This document shows positions 1 to 6,358 of a stretch of 14,148 bases of DNA, piece by piece. Location of the stretch: positions 1 to 14,148 of the forward strand of contig DATJWM010000062.1 of assembly GCA_035501255.1 (NCBI GenBank), in the 5' to 3' direction. The translations under genes and the position numbers were made by a program. Under the pieces are notes generated by a model that had not been told where the DNA came from, did not search any database, and saw nothing but the letters and a program-made list of their open reading frames with translations. Position 1 is the stretch's first letter; each line of letters begins with the position of its first letter. The DNA comes from JAFAZI01 sp035501255 (GTDB lineage: Bacteria; Actinomycetota; Actinomycetes; JAFAQI01).

Positions 1-605
1 ATGGAGGGCTTGGTCTCCACGTCGATGATCAGCTTGTCGAAGTCGGTCCGCTGCTCGACCCGGGTGGCCTCGACCTTGTAGGTGACCTTGAGCACCGGCG
101 AATAGATCGAGTCGATCGGAATGACCCCGATCGGCTGACCGGGCTGCTTGTTCTGGACCGCAGAGACGTAGCCACGGCCACGCTCGACCGTGAACTCGAT
201 CTCCAGCTTGCCCTTGCCGTTGAGGGTGGCGATGTGCAGGTCGGGGTTGTGGATCTCCACCCCCGCCGGCGGCGCGATGTCGGCGGCGGTGACGACCCCC
301 GGACCCTGCTTGCGCAGGTACATCACGACGGGCTCGTCGTGCTCGGAGGAGACCACGAGCGCCTTGATGTTGAGGATCAGGTCGGTGACGTCCTCTTTCA
401 CTCCGGAGATCGTGGAGAACTCGTGGAGCACGTCGGCGATCCGCAGCGACGTGACGGCCGCTCCCGGGATCGACGACAGCAAGGTACGCCGGAGGGAGTT
501 GCCGAGGGTGTAACCGAAACCGGGCTCGAGCGGTTCAATCACAAACCGCGACCGGCTCCCGTCGATGGGGTCTTCGGTCAGAGTGGGGCGCTGGGCAATG
601 AGCAA
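1..605 (-). CDS. rpoA: RNA polymerase alpha subunit, N-terminal part (3' end outside window)
   Basis: RpoA dimerises to nucleate RNA polymerase assembly. The visible 201 codons cover essentially the N-terminal assembly domain: LIAQRPTL at the start, then the dimer-interface block GFGYTLGNSLRRTLLSSIPG at about residues 31-50, HEFSTISGVKEDVTD, and VERGRGYVSA. The reading frame leaves the window at VETKPS, so the linker and the DNA- and activator-binding C-terminal domain are not seen. The start is a TTG at 603-605, chosen because it gives the conserved M-LIAQRP N-terminus, has GGAAGG 7 nt upstream, and no ATG or GTG lies in frame between it and the rpsD stop. The 60 nt gap to rpsD contains no stop in the rpoA frame. 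It is the last gene visible in the alpha-operon part; rplQ would normally follow outside the window. Confidence 0.96.
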   Translation of the reverse strand, partial: MLIAQRPTLTEDPIDGSRSRFVIEPLEPGFGYTLGNSLRRTLLSSIPGAAVTSLRIADVLHEFSTISGVKEDVTDLILNIKALVVSSEHDEPVVMYLRKQGPGVVTAADIAPPAGVEIHNPDLHIATLNGKGKLEIEFTVERGRGYVSAVQNKQPGQPIGVIPIDSIYSPVLKVTYKVEATRVEQRTDFDKLIIDVETKPS

Positions 606-665
606 GGTCGTGCCTTCCGATCGTGGACCACCGCTATATGAGGTCCGTGGGAACTGACGGTGTTG

Positions 666-1292
666 CTACTTCGAATACAACTCGACGATCAGCTGCTCCT
701 GCACCTGAGTGTCGATGATCTGCCTGGCGGGCAGCGAGTGCACGAGGATGCGCATCCGGTTGGCAATGACCTCGAGCCACGCCGGCACCGGGCGCTCGCC
801 GGCCTCGGCCCGCGCGATGACGAACGGGGTCAGGTCGGTGGACGTCGACTTGACCTCGATGATGTCGTTCTCGGACACGAGGTAGGACGGAATGTCGACC
901 TTCTGCCCGTTGACGGTGAAGTGGCCGTGCTTGACGAGCTGGCGGGCCATGTCCCGGCTGTGAGCAAAACCGGCGCGGTAGACGACGTTGTCCAGTCGCC
1001 GCTCGAGCAACTGAAGCAGGTTCTCGCCGGTCTTGCCGGGACGCCGGTTGGCCTCCTCGTAGTAGCGGCGGAACTGCTTTTCCAGCACGCCGTAGATGCG
1101 CGCGCACTTCTGCTTCTCGCGCATCTGGAGGAGGTATTCGCTGTCCTTCGTGCGCCCGCGACCGTGCTCGCCCGGAGGGTAGGGACGGATCTCGATCGGG
1201 CACTTCGCGGACTCGCACTTGCTGCCCTTGAGGAACAGCTTGGTCTTCTCGCGCCGGCAGCGCTTGCAGTCCGGGCCCGTATACCTGGCCAT
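666..1292 (-). CDS. rpsD: 30S ribosomal protein S4
   Basis: S4 is a primary 16S rRNA binder that nucleates the 30S body and lines the mRNA entry with S3 and S5. It is 208 aa, a normal length. The N-terminus MARYTGP leads into a four-cysteine cluster at C9, C12, C26 and C31, the zinc-binding form of S4. The Mycobacterium and Streptomyces S4 proteins I can recall lack these cysteines. The S4 RNA-binding core follows (RRLDNVVYRAGFA, then VKHGHFTVNGQKVDIPSY) and the C-terminus is QLIVELYSK. The ATG is preceded by GAAGGAG 8 nt upstream. The gene lies 62 nt after rpsK, a gap exactly spanned by a micro-ORF. In E. coli S4 represses the alpha operon; a candidate structured leader here lies upstream of rpsM. 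Confidence 0.98.
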   Translation of the reverse strand: MARYTGPDCKRCRREKTKLFLKGSKCESAKCPIEIRPYPPGEHGRGRTKDSEYLLQMREKQKCARIYGVLEKQFRRYYEEANRRPGKTGENLLQLLERRLDNVVYRAGFAHSRDMARQLVKHGHFTVNGQKVDIPSYLVSENDIIEVKSTSTDLTPFVIARAEAGERPVPAWLEVIANRMRILVHSLPARQIIDTQVQEQLIVELYSK

Positions 1293-1354
1293 CAGTGGTT
1301 CTCCTTCGGGGTCCCCGCGGAATCGTGAGCAAAGCGAGCGATTTCGTGGGGCAT
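1292..1354 (-). CDS. Micro-ORF bridging rpsK and rpsD (putative, 20 aa)
   Basis: An ATG directly abuts the rpsK stop (TGA-ATG, no gap). The frame stays open for 20 codons (MPHEIARFAHDSAGTPKENH) and its TGA shares one base with the rpsD start codon (TGATG). It fills the 62 nt gap completely and contains the rpsD Shine-Dalgarno (GAAGGAG). I recognise no family. A role as a translational relay from rpsK to rpsD is inferred only from this geometry; chance is possible. Confidence 0.3.
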   Translation of the reverse strand: MPHEIARFAHDSAGTPKENH

Positions 1355-1762
1355 TCAGACTCGCCGCCGCTTCGGGGGACGGCAGCCGTTGTGCGGTGCG
1401 GGGGTCACGTCGGAAATCGTTCCTACCTCCAGCCCGGTCGCCTGCAGCGACCGGATCGCGGTCTCGCGGCCGGAGCCGGGACCCTTCACGAACACGTCGA
1501 CCTTGCGCATGCCGTGCTCCTGGGCGCGGCGGGCGGCGGCCTCGGCCGCCATCTGCGCCGCGAACGGGGTCGACTTGCGCGAGCCCTTGAACCCCACCTG
1601 ACCGGCACTGGCCCAACTCACGACGTTGCCCATCGGGTCGGTGATCGACACGATCGTGTTGTTGAACGTGCTCTTGATGTGGGCGTGCCCGTGGGCGACG
1701 TTCTTCTTCTCCTTGCGGCGCACCTTCTTGGCGGCGGCCGCACGCTTCTGTGCGGGAGGCAC
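1355..1762 (-). CDS. rpsK: 30S ribosomal protein S11
   Basis: S11 sits on the 30S platform beside the E-site mRNA and pairs with S18, S6 and S21-type neighbours. It is 135 aa with the very conserved blocks HAHIKSTFNNTIVSITD (about 27-43), SRKSTPFAAQMAAE, GPGSGRETAIRSLQATGLEV and the C-terminus PHNGCRPPKRRRV. The start is GTG at 1760-1762, giving MPPAQKRAAAAKKVRRKEKKN, which matches actinobacterial S11 N-termini. The open frame continues upstream into rpsM, but that extension is not S11-like. The gene starts 2 nt after the rpsM TAG, so its ribosome-binding site lies in the rpsM coding sequence and translation is probably coupled. Confidence 0.97.
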   Translation of the reverse strand: MPPAQKRAAAAKKVRRKEKKNVAHGHAHIKSTFNNTIVSITDPMGNVVSWASAGQVGFKGSRKSTPFAAQMAAEAAARRAQEHGMRKVDVFVKGPGSGRETAIRSLQATGLEVGTISDVTPAPHNGCRPPKRRRV

Positions 1763-1764
1763 GA

Positions 1765-2142
1765 CTACTTCCCTACCTTCTTCTTGCCGGCCACGGTCTT
1801 GCGCGGGCCCTTGCGAGTCCGAGCGTTGGTGTGGGTGCGCTGACCGCGCACCGGAAGTCCGCGGCGGTGGCGGATGCCCTGGTAGCACCCGATCTCGATC
1901 TTGCGCCGGATGTCGGAGGCGACCTCGCGGCGGAGGTCACCCTCGACGCGGTAGGTGGCCTCGATCCAGTCGCGAAGCTTCACCAGCTCCTCGTCGCCGA
2001 GATCCCGCACCCGGGTGTTCCCGTCGACTCCGGTCTGCGCGAGGGTCTCCAGCGCGCGTGACCGGCCGATGCCGTAGATGTAGGTGAGCGCCACCTCCAG
2101 CCGCTTGTCGCGGGGCAGGTCGACGCCAACAAGGCGTGCCAT
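1765..2142 (-). CDS. rpsM: 30S ribosomal protein S13
   Basis: S13 is a head protein of the small subunit that contacts P-site tRNA and forms intersubunit bridges to L5. It is 125 aa: MARLVGVDLPRDKRLEVALTY at the start, the helix-hairpin-helix region YGIGRSRA near 23-30, then the basic tail GLPVRGQRTHTNARTRKGPRK that reaches the tRNA. The ATG has AAGGAG 10 nt upstream. It is the first gene after a 142 nt gap that holds three hairpins, the position where E. coli has its S4-controlled alpha-operon leader, so control at this start is plausible. The stop TAG lies 2 nt before the rpsK GTG. Confidence 0.98.
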   Translation of the reverse strand: MARLVGVDLPRDKRLEVALTYIYGIGRSRALETLAQTGVDGNTRVRDLGDEELVKLRDWIEATYRVEGDLRREVASDIRRKIEIGCYQGIRHRRGLPVRGQRTHTNARTRKGPRKTVAGKKKVGK

Positions 2143-2189
2143 CGGGCTGGTACTCCTTCATTCGAGCCGGAGGTCGTCCGCGTCACCGT

Positions 2190-2258
2190 CCCATCAGCCC
2201 GGATGGGCCCCGGCCTCCGGGCCGGGGGTTGCTGCGTCGTGGCGGAGCCGCGACGCAG
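2190..2258 (-). promoter_or_regulatory. Three consecutive stem-loops in the rpmJ-rpsM gap (candidate leader RNA)
   Basis: Read on the transcript strand, three perfect or near-perfect hairpins follow each other. Hairpin A (2232-2258) has an 8 bp stem CUGCGUCG/CGACGCAG, a C-A mismatch, then GGC/GCC around a UCC loop. Hairpin B (2208-2227) has an 8 bp stem CCCCGGCC/GGCCGGGG with a 4 nt loop. Hairpin C (2190-2207) has a 6 bp stem CCCAUC/GAUGGG with a 6 nt loop. B and C abut with no spacer, so coaxial stacking is possible; A lies 4 nt before B. No U-run follows any of them, so this is not a classical intrinsic terminator. Its place 47 nt before the rpsM start suggests a regulatory leader or RNA processing site. 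Confidence 0.55.
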
Positions 2259-2284
2259 GTGGTGCGCGCTGTTGTGGTGGCCGG

Positions 2285-2398
2285 CTAGCCCTGCCGCTGC
2301 TTGTGCCGCAGGTTCTCGCAGATCACCATGACCCGTCCATGTCGGCGGATCACCTTGCACTTGTCACACATCTTCTTGACGCTCGGCTTGACCTTCAC
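2285..2398 (-). CDS. rpmJ: 50S ribosomal protein L36
   Basis: L36 is the smallest 50S protein; it binds 23S rRNA and holds a zinc ribbon. The 37-residue product begins MKVKPSVKKMCDKC and ends CENLRHKQRQG. The metal ligands are C11, C14, C27 and H32, so this is the zinc-containing form. The start is GTG at 2396-2398, which gives the universal MKVKPSVK N-terminus, with an AGAGGAAG ribosome-binding site about 10 nt upstream. The gene is 17 nt downstream of infA, the usual bacterial pairing, and is followed by the 142 nt structured gap before rpsM. Confidence 0.97.
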   Translation of the reverse strand: MKVKPSVKKMCDKCKVIRRHGRVMVICENLRHKQRQG

Positions 2399-2415
2399 AG
2401 TCGTAACGCTTCCTC

Positions 2416-2637
2416 TTACTTGTACCGGTAGACGATCCGACCGCGTGAAAGGTCGTACGGCGACAACTCGACCACGACCCGGTCCTCCGGAAGAATCCGA
2501 ATGTAGTGCTGGCGCATCTTGCCGCTGATGTGGGCAAGGACCTTGTGACCGTTGGCGAGCTCCACTCGAAACATTGCGTTCGGTAGCGGCTCGACGACGC
2601 GCCCCTCGATCTCGATCGCGCCTTCCTTCTTCGGCAT
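2416..2637 (-). CDS. infA: Translation initiation factor IF-1
   Basis: IF-1 is a small OB-fold protein that occupies the 30S A site during initiation and works with IF-2 and IF-3. It is 73 aa and reads MPKKEGAIEIEGRVVEPLPN at the start, with NGHKVLAHISGKMRQHYIRI and SPYDLSRGRIVYRYK in the OB fold, close to the family consensus. The chosen ATG fits all IF-1 proteins, though its GGAGG lies only 2 nt away. An in-frame ATG at 2686-2688 would add 17 residues but has no visible ribosome-binding site. A sigma-70-type promoter is predicted at 2720-2748, so infA probably begins a separate transcription unit leading into rpmJ and the alpha operon. Confidence 0.98.
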   Translation of the reverse strand: MPKKEGAIEIEGRVVEPLPNAMFRVELANGHKVLAHISGKMRQHYIRILPEDRVVVELSPYDLSRGRIVYRYK

Positions 2638-2719
2638 GTCCTCCGGGTTTCCGTGTCGACGTTCGGGGATGATTCTGGATAACGGCATGGCAGACGGCAG
2701 CCTGCTAGGCCAACCGAGG

Positions 2720-2748
2720 AGTCTACGTGAGCGTGGCTCCCGGTTCAA
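2720..2748 (-). promoter_or_regulatory. Predicted housekeeping-sigma promoter for infA
   Basis: On the minus strand a -35 box TTGAAC (2743-2748) is separated by exactly 17 nt from a -10 box TAGACT (2720-2725), both close to the actinobacterial principal-sigma consensus. The bases after the -10 box (CCTCGG) are GC-rich, as in discriminators of many ribosomal promoters. Transcription would start near 2713, leaving an infA leader of roughly 75 nt. It lies in the longest gap of the window (2638-2824). Confidence 0.6.
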
Positions 2749-2824
2749 ACGTGGTCGTCACTCGCGGTATATGTCAGCGGTTGGCTGATTACCTAGGCGT
2801 GATGGCAGGTGCCCCTCGCGATAG

Positions 2825-3649
2825 CTACACCGGCACGGACTGCCCGAGAATCTCGGCGATCCGAGCGTGCCCACCGTCGAGTGCCGTGAGAACCCACGGA
2901 CCGTCGTCGGTGACCGTGAAGGTGTGCTCGAAGTGTGCCGACGGCGCTCCGTCCTGCGTGACGACGGTCCAGCCGTCGTCGAGGACTCTGGTATGCCGCC
3001 CGCCCAGGTTGACCATCGGCTCGACCGCGAGCGCCAGGCCTTTGACGATTTGGGGGCCTTTGCCCATCCGCGGCCCGACGTAGTTGTGCACCTGGGGGTC
3101 CTGGTGCATCGCGGTCCCGATGCCGTGACCGACGTACTCCTCGACGATGCCCCACGATCCGCCCGTCGGGTGAGGCTGGGACCGGACGTAGTCCTCGATC
3201 GCCCGGGAGATGTCGACCAGCCGGCCACCGAGGTGGGCCGCTGCCATCCCGCGCCACAGGCATTCCTCGGTCACCCGCAGCAACTCGAGCCGGTCGGCCG
3301 AGACCGCCCCTACCGGCACCGAGATCGCGGCGTCACCGTGGTAGCCCTCGACGATCGCCCCGCAGTCGATCGAGACGATGTCCCCGTCGCGGATGATCGC
3401 CGTCGTCGACGGGATGCCGTGCACGATCTCCGAGTTGATCGATGTGCAGATGGTCGCCGGGAAGCCGTGGTAGCCCAGGAACGACGGAGTGGCACCGGCG
3501 CCGTAAATGACGTCGCGGGCAACCTCGTCCAGGTCGGCCGTGCTCATGCCGGGGCGAGCCGCCTCGCGCAACGCCGCCAGCGCAGTGCCGACGACGATGC
3601 CCGCCTGGCGCATCAGCTCGATCTCCGCCGGGCTCTTGTACTCGATCAT
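2825..3649 (-). CDS. map: Methionine aminopeptidase, type I
   Basis: MetAP removes the initiator methionine from nascent cytosolic proteins using a dinuclear metal centre. The 274 aa product has the full ligand set: D95 (SIDCG), D106 (HGDAA), H175 (GHGIG), E210 (AVEPM) and E241 (FEHTF), plus the substrate-binding histidines H77 and H182. The length fits a type I enzyme without the SH3-binding extension. The ATG at 3647-3649 (MIEYKSPAEIELM) is chosen because GGAGAAGG sits just upstream of it and the family begins here. An alternative in-frame GTG at 3665-3667 adds MRRRSR but would place that ribosome-binding site inside the gene. It lies 67 nt after adk and 187 nt before infA, the standard actinobacterial neighbourhood. 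Confidence 0.97.
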   Translation of the reverse strand: MIEYKSPAEIELMRQAGIVVGTALAALREAARPGMSTADLDEVARDVIYGAGATPSFLGYHGFPATICTSINSEIVHGIPSTTAIIRDGDIVSIDCGAIVEGYHGDAAISVPVGAVSADRLELLRVTEECLWRGMAAAHLGGRLVDISRAIEDYVRSQPHPTGGSWGIVEEYVGHGIGTAMHQDPQVHNYVGPRMGKGPQIVKGLALAVEPMVNLGGRHTRVLDDGWTVVTQDGAPSAHFEHTFTVTDDGPWVLTALDGGHARIAEILGQSVPV

Positions 3650-3663
3650 CCGGGACCTTCTCC

Positions 3664-3704
3664 TCACGACTTCCGCATCACCGCGACGTGGCCGCCACCG
3701 TCAT
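3664..3704 (-). other. Two chained micro-ORFs in the adk-map gap
   Basis: An 8-codon frame (MTVAATSR, 3678-3704) ends in TGATG, whose ATG opens a 4-codon frame (MRKS, 3664-3678). The second frame's TGA overlaps the in-frame upstream GTG of map at 3665-3667 (GTGA). The chain starts 12 nt after the adk stop. These frames are very short, so chance is a serious alternative. Confidence 0.15.
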
Positions 3705-3716
3705 TGTGCTCGCCTG

Positions 3717-4373
3717 TCACGAACGGGAAAAGGGGCGCAATGCCGCCGTGGCACGATCCGTCACATCATCCACCGGCCCCATCGCGTCGATGCCGACCAG
3801 GACTCCCCGCTCGGCATAGTGGCCGATCAACGGTGCCGTCTGTTCGTAGTAAACCTCAAGCCGGTGCCAAATTGTTTCCGCCTGATCGTCATCACGCTGG
3901 AACAGCTCGCCGGCACAGTTGTCGCACACCCCGTCCGCCGATGGCGGATCGAAGTCCACGTGCCAGATGTGACCACAGCTTCGACAGGTACGGCGACCGG
4001 ACAGCCGCCGCACGACCTCACTGTCGTCGACGACGAGCTCCATGACGACATCGAGCAAGGCGCTGCGCTCCGCGAGGATCTCGTCGAGCCGAAGTGCCTG
4101 CGGCACCGTCCGCGGGAAACCGTCGAGCAGGAAGCCGGCCAGCGCATCCTGCTCCTCCAGCCGCTCCCGGACCATCGCCACCGTCACTTCGTCCGGCACC
4201 AGGTCGCCGACCTCCATGAAGGTCTTGGCCTCCTTGCCCAGCGGCGTGCCCTGGCTGACATTCGCTCGGAAGATCTCGCCGGTCGAGATCTGCGGCACCG
4301 CCAGGTGGGCCGCGACGAACTGTGCCTGGGTGCCTTTGCCGGCGCCCGGCGGGCCCACGAGCACGATTCTCAT
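3717..4373 (-). CDS. adk: Adenylate kinase with zinc-type LID
   Basis: Adenylate kinase interconverts ATP + AMP and 2 ADP and sets adenylate energy charge in the cytosol. The 218 aa product has the P-loop GPPGAGKGT at 8-16, the AMP-binding GFPRT at 85-89, and a long LID at about 127-163 carrying C130, C133, C150 and C153, a four-cysteine zinc knuckle. It is therefore of the long-LID class, unlike the 181 aa short form of Mycobacterium tuberculosis. The ATG at 4371-4373 gives the family N-terminus MRIVLVGPPG. An in-frame ATG at 4404-4406 would add 11 residues; the Shine-Dalgarno in front of the chosen start is weak (GGGA). The gap after secY is 91 nt. Confidence 0.97.
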   Translation of the reverse strand: MRIVLVGPPGAGKGTQAQFVAAHLAVPQISTGEIFRANVSQGTPLGKEAKTFMEVGDLVPDEVTVAMVRERLEEQDALAGFLLDGFPRTVPQALRLDEILAERSALLDVVMELVVDDSEVVRRLSGRRTCRSCGHIWHVDFDPPSADGVCDNCAGELFQRDDDQAETIWHRLEVYYEQTAPLIGHYAERGVLVGIDAMGPVDDVTDRATAALRPFSRS

Positions 4374-4464
4374 CGGCGCGGTCCCATCGGCGCGCGCGAC
4401 CCACATCGTGACGGTTCCGCGCGCACTAGTGCCCCGATCCCCGGCACCTCGCGTACGCGCGGCA

Positions 4465-5793
4465 CTACCGCAGGAAGCCTTCGTAGTTGCGCAACATCAG
4501 CTGGCTCTCGATCTGTTTCGAGGTGTCGAGGCCGACGCCGACCAGGATGAGCACCGAGGTGCCACCGAACGGGAACGACTGCGACGTGCCGGACGCTGAG
4601 CCGGGCAGGTAGTGGAGGGCGAGGATCGGAAGTACGGCGATGGCCGTGAGGTACAGGGCGCCGGGAAGAGTGATCCGCGACAGGACGTACTCGAGGTATT
4701 CCGCCGTGGGGCGCCCGGGTCGGATGCCCGGGATGAAGCCCCCGTACTTGCGCATGTTGTCGCTCACTTCGACCGGGTTGAAGGTGATTGCGACGTAGAA
4801 GTAGGTGAAGAAGATGGTCAGCAGCGCGTAGGCCAGGATGTAGCTCCAGCTGTCCGTCGCGGTGAGATAGGTGCTGACGAACTTGGTGAACCCGGCGTTC
4901 GACGACCAGACCTGACTCAACAGCTGTGGCAGGTACAGCAGCGAGGAGGAGAAGATGACCGGGATCACGCCGGCCTGGTTGACCTTCAACGGGATGTAGG
5001 TGGAGGTGCCGCCGTACATCCGGCGGCCGATCATCCGCTTGGCATACTGCACCGGTATTCGCCGCTGACCTTGTTCCATGAACACGATCCCGACGATGAT
5101 GAGCAGCCCGGCTAACAGGACGAGCACCAGCGCCGTGGGACCGCGGTTCTGCAGGATCTGGCTGCCCTGGCTCGGGAACCGGGCGGCGATCGAGGTGAAG
5201 ATCAGCAGGGACATGCCGTTGCCGATGCCCCGGTCGGTGATGAGCTCGCCCAGCCACATGATCACGGCCGTGCCGGCGGTCATCGTGATCACCATCACGC
5301 TGATGTGGAAGATGCTGGTGGAGTACAGCAACGACAGCGGGGTGGTCGTGCCGGGCACGTAACACCCGGTCAGCAGTCGTCCGCTGCGGGCCAACGCCAC
5401 GATCCCGGTCGCCTGCAGGATCGCGAGGGCGACCGTGAGGTAGCGGGTGTATTGGGTCAACTTCGCTTGCCCGGCGCCGCCTTGCTCCTTGAGCCGCTCG
5501 AGCCGGGGGATCACCACCACCAGCAGCTGGATGATGATGCTGCTGGTGATGTAGGGCATGATGCCGAGCGCGAACACGGTCAGGCTCAGCAGCGCGCCGC
5601 CACTGAACAGGTTCACGATCTGAAGGACGGAGTTGTTCTCGCTCGCCTGCAGGCACTCGTGCACGTGCGAGTAGTCGACACCGGGGGCCGGGATCGTCGA
5701 TCCGAACCGGAAAAGCGCAAGGATCGCCAACGTGAACAGGATCTTGTTCCGCAGGTCCGGGGTACGGAAGGCCCTGCCGAAAGCGGTGAGCAC
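4465..5793 (-). CDS. secY: Preprotein translocase channel subunit SecY
   Basis: SecY forms the ten-helix protein-conducting channel of the inner membrane with SecE and SecG. The 442 aa product has the expected pattern of hydrophobic helices, starting at residues 18-30 and ending near 412-422. It has the plug region after TM1 (about 60-72), the C4 loop EQGQRRIPVQYAKR at 240-253, and the C5 loop FIPGIRPGRPTAEYLEYVLSR at 353-373, with R358 in the conserved SecA/ribosome-contact position. The C-terminus QIESQLMLRNYEGFLR is typical of Actinobacteria. The start is GTG at 5791-5793 with AGGAGG 5 nt upstream. It is the last gene of the spc part and is separated from rplO by 124 nt holding two hairpins. 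Confidence 0.98.
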   Translation of the reverse strand: MLTAFGRAFRTPDLRNKILFTLAILALFRFGSTIPAPGVDYSHVHECLQASENNSVLQIVNLFSGGALLSLTVFALGIMPYITSSIIIQLLVVVIPRLERLKEQGGAGQAKLTQYTRYLTVALAILQATGIVALARSGRLLTGCYVPGTTTPLSLLYSTSIFHISVMVITMTAGTAVIMWLGELITDRGIGNGMSLLIFTSIAARFPSQGSQILQNRGPTALVLVLLAGLLIIVGIVFMEQGQRRIPVQYAKRMIGRRMYGGTSTYIPLKVNQAGVIPVIFSSSLLYLPQLLSQVWSSNAGFTKFVSTYLTATDSWSYILAYALLTIFFTYFYVAITFNPVEVSDNMRKYGGFIPGIRPGRPTAEYLEYVLSRITLPGALYLTAIAVLPILALHYLPGSASGTSQSFPFGGTSVLILVGVGLDTSKQIESQLMLRNYEGFLR

Positions 5794-5861
5794 GGGTCCT
5801 CCTGGTACGAACTATCCGGTGCGGCGCCAACAATCGAACGCAGGCCGGACGACCGCGCTCG

Positions 5862-5908
5862 CCAGGTCGCCGAGCCTACCTGGCCGCACGCTCCGAATAG
5901 AGCGTGCG
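5862..5908 (-). promoter_or_regulatory. Tandem stem-loops in the rplO-secY gap
   Basis: Ten nt after the rplO stop the transcript can form a perfect 9 bp stem CGCACGCUC/GAGCGUGCG with a 6 nt loop (5885-5908). One nt later it can form a second 6 bp stem CCAGGU/ACCUGG with a 10 nt loop (5862-5883). No U-run follows, so strong intrinsic termination is unlikely. An attenuator, RNase processing site or mRNA-stability element between the ribosomal-protein genes and secY is a reasonable reading, but this is inference from position and symmetry only. Confidence 0.5.
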
Positions 5909-5917
5909 CGGGAAACG

Positions 5918-6358
5918 CTAGAGGTCGGTCGCGGTGCCTCCGGCGGCCGTGATCTTCTCCCGAGCCGTCTCGGAGAACTTGTGGGCGCTGACGGTCAGCG
6001 CGGCGGAGATCTCCCCGGTGCCGAGAATCTTGACCAGCTGACCCTTGCGGACCGCGCCGCGATCGGCGAGGAGCTCGGGGGTGACCTCACCGCCGTCGGG
6101 GAACAGCGCCGCGAGCTTGTCCAGGTTGACGACCTGGTACTGCGTCCGGAATGGGTTGGTGAACCCCTTCAGCTTGGGTAGCCGCATGTGCAAGGGCATC
6201 TGGCCGCCCTCGAAGGCCTCCGGCACCTGATAGCGGGCCTTTGTACCTTTTGTCCCCCGACCGGCCGTTTTGCCCTTCGACCCCTCGCCGCGCCCCACCC
6301 GGGTCTTCGGGGTGTGGGCACCCGGCGCAGGGCGCAGGTGGTGAACCTTGAGTGTCAT
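5918..6358 (-). CDS. rplO: 50S ribosomal protein L15
   Basis: L15 is a late-assembly 50S protein that bridges domains of 23S rRNA near the central protuberance. It is 146 aa with MTLKVHHLRPAPGAH, the glycine/lysine-rich RNA-threading segment GRGEGSKGKTAGRGTKG at about 22-38, then the globular domain GGQMPLHMRLPKLKGF and a C-terminal fold with SAHKFSETAREKI. The ATG overlaps the rpmD stop by 4 nt (ATGA), and AGAGG lies 7 nt upstream inside rpmD, so the two are translationally coupled. A two-hairpin gap follows before secY. Confidence 0.98.
   Translation of the reverse strand: MTLKVHHLRPAPGAHTPKTRVGRGEGSKGKTAGRGTKGTKARYQVPEAFEGGQMPLHMRLPKLKGFTNPFRTQYQVVNLDKLAALFPDGGEVTPELLADRGAVRKGQLVKILGTGEISAALTVSAHKFSETAREKITAAGGTATDL

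Noticed and set aside
2770..2800. Small stem TCAGC/GCTGA downstream of map as terminator
   Set aside because: A 5 bp stem with no following U-run is too weak to call.
4370..4387. 5-codon frame before adk ending in ATGA at the adk start
   Set aside because: It has no ribosome-binding site, starts 77 nt after the secY stop, and is too short to distinguish from chance.
4450..4459. 10-bp palindrome CGCGTACGCG after secY
   Set aside because: It has no loop or U-run for a terminator and such palindromes are frequent in GC-rich DNA.
2867..4550. Long plus-strand open frames (392 and 347 codons) opposite map and adk
   Set aside because: They lie antisense to well-conserved enzymes, have Arg/Pro/His-rich composition typical of GC-rich antisense frames, and lack recognisable domains or ribosome-binding sites.
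4370..5833. 487-codon minus-strand frame overlapping secY
   Set aside because: It is an out-of-frame shadow of secY; the secY frame gives a complete conserved membrane protein.
5800..5845. Possible secY promoter (TTCGAT, 16 nt, GATAGT)
   Set aside because: Both boxes are poor, the spacing is short, and the start would leave only a very short leader. Not called.
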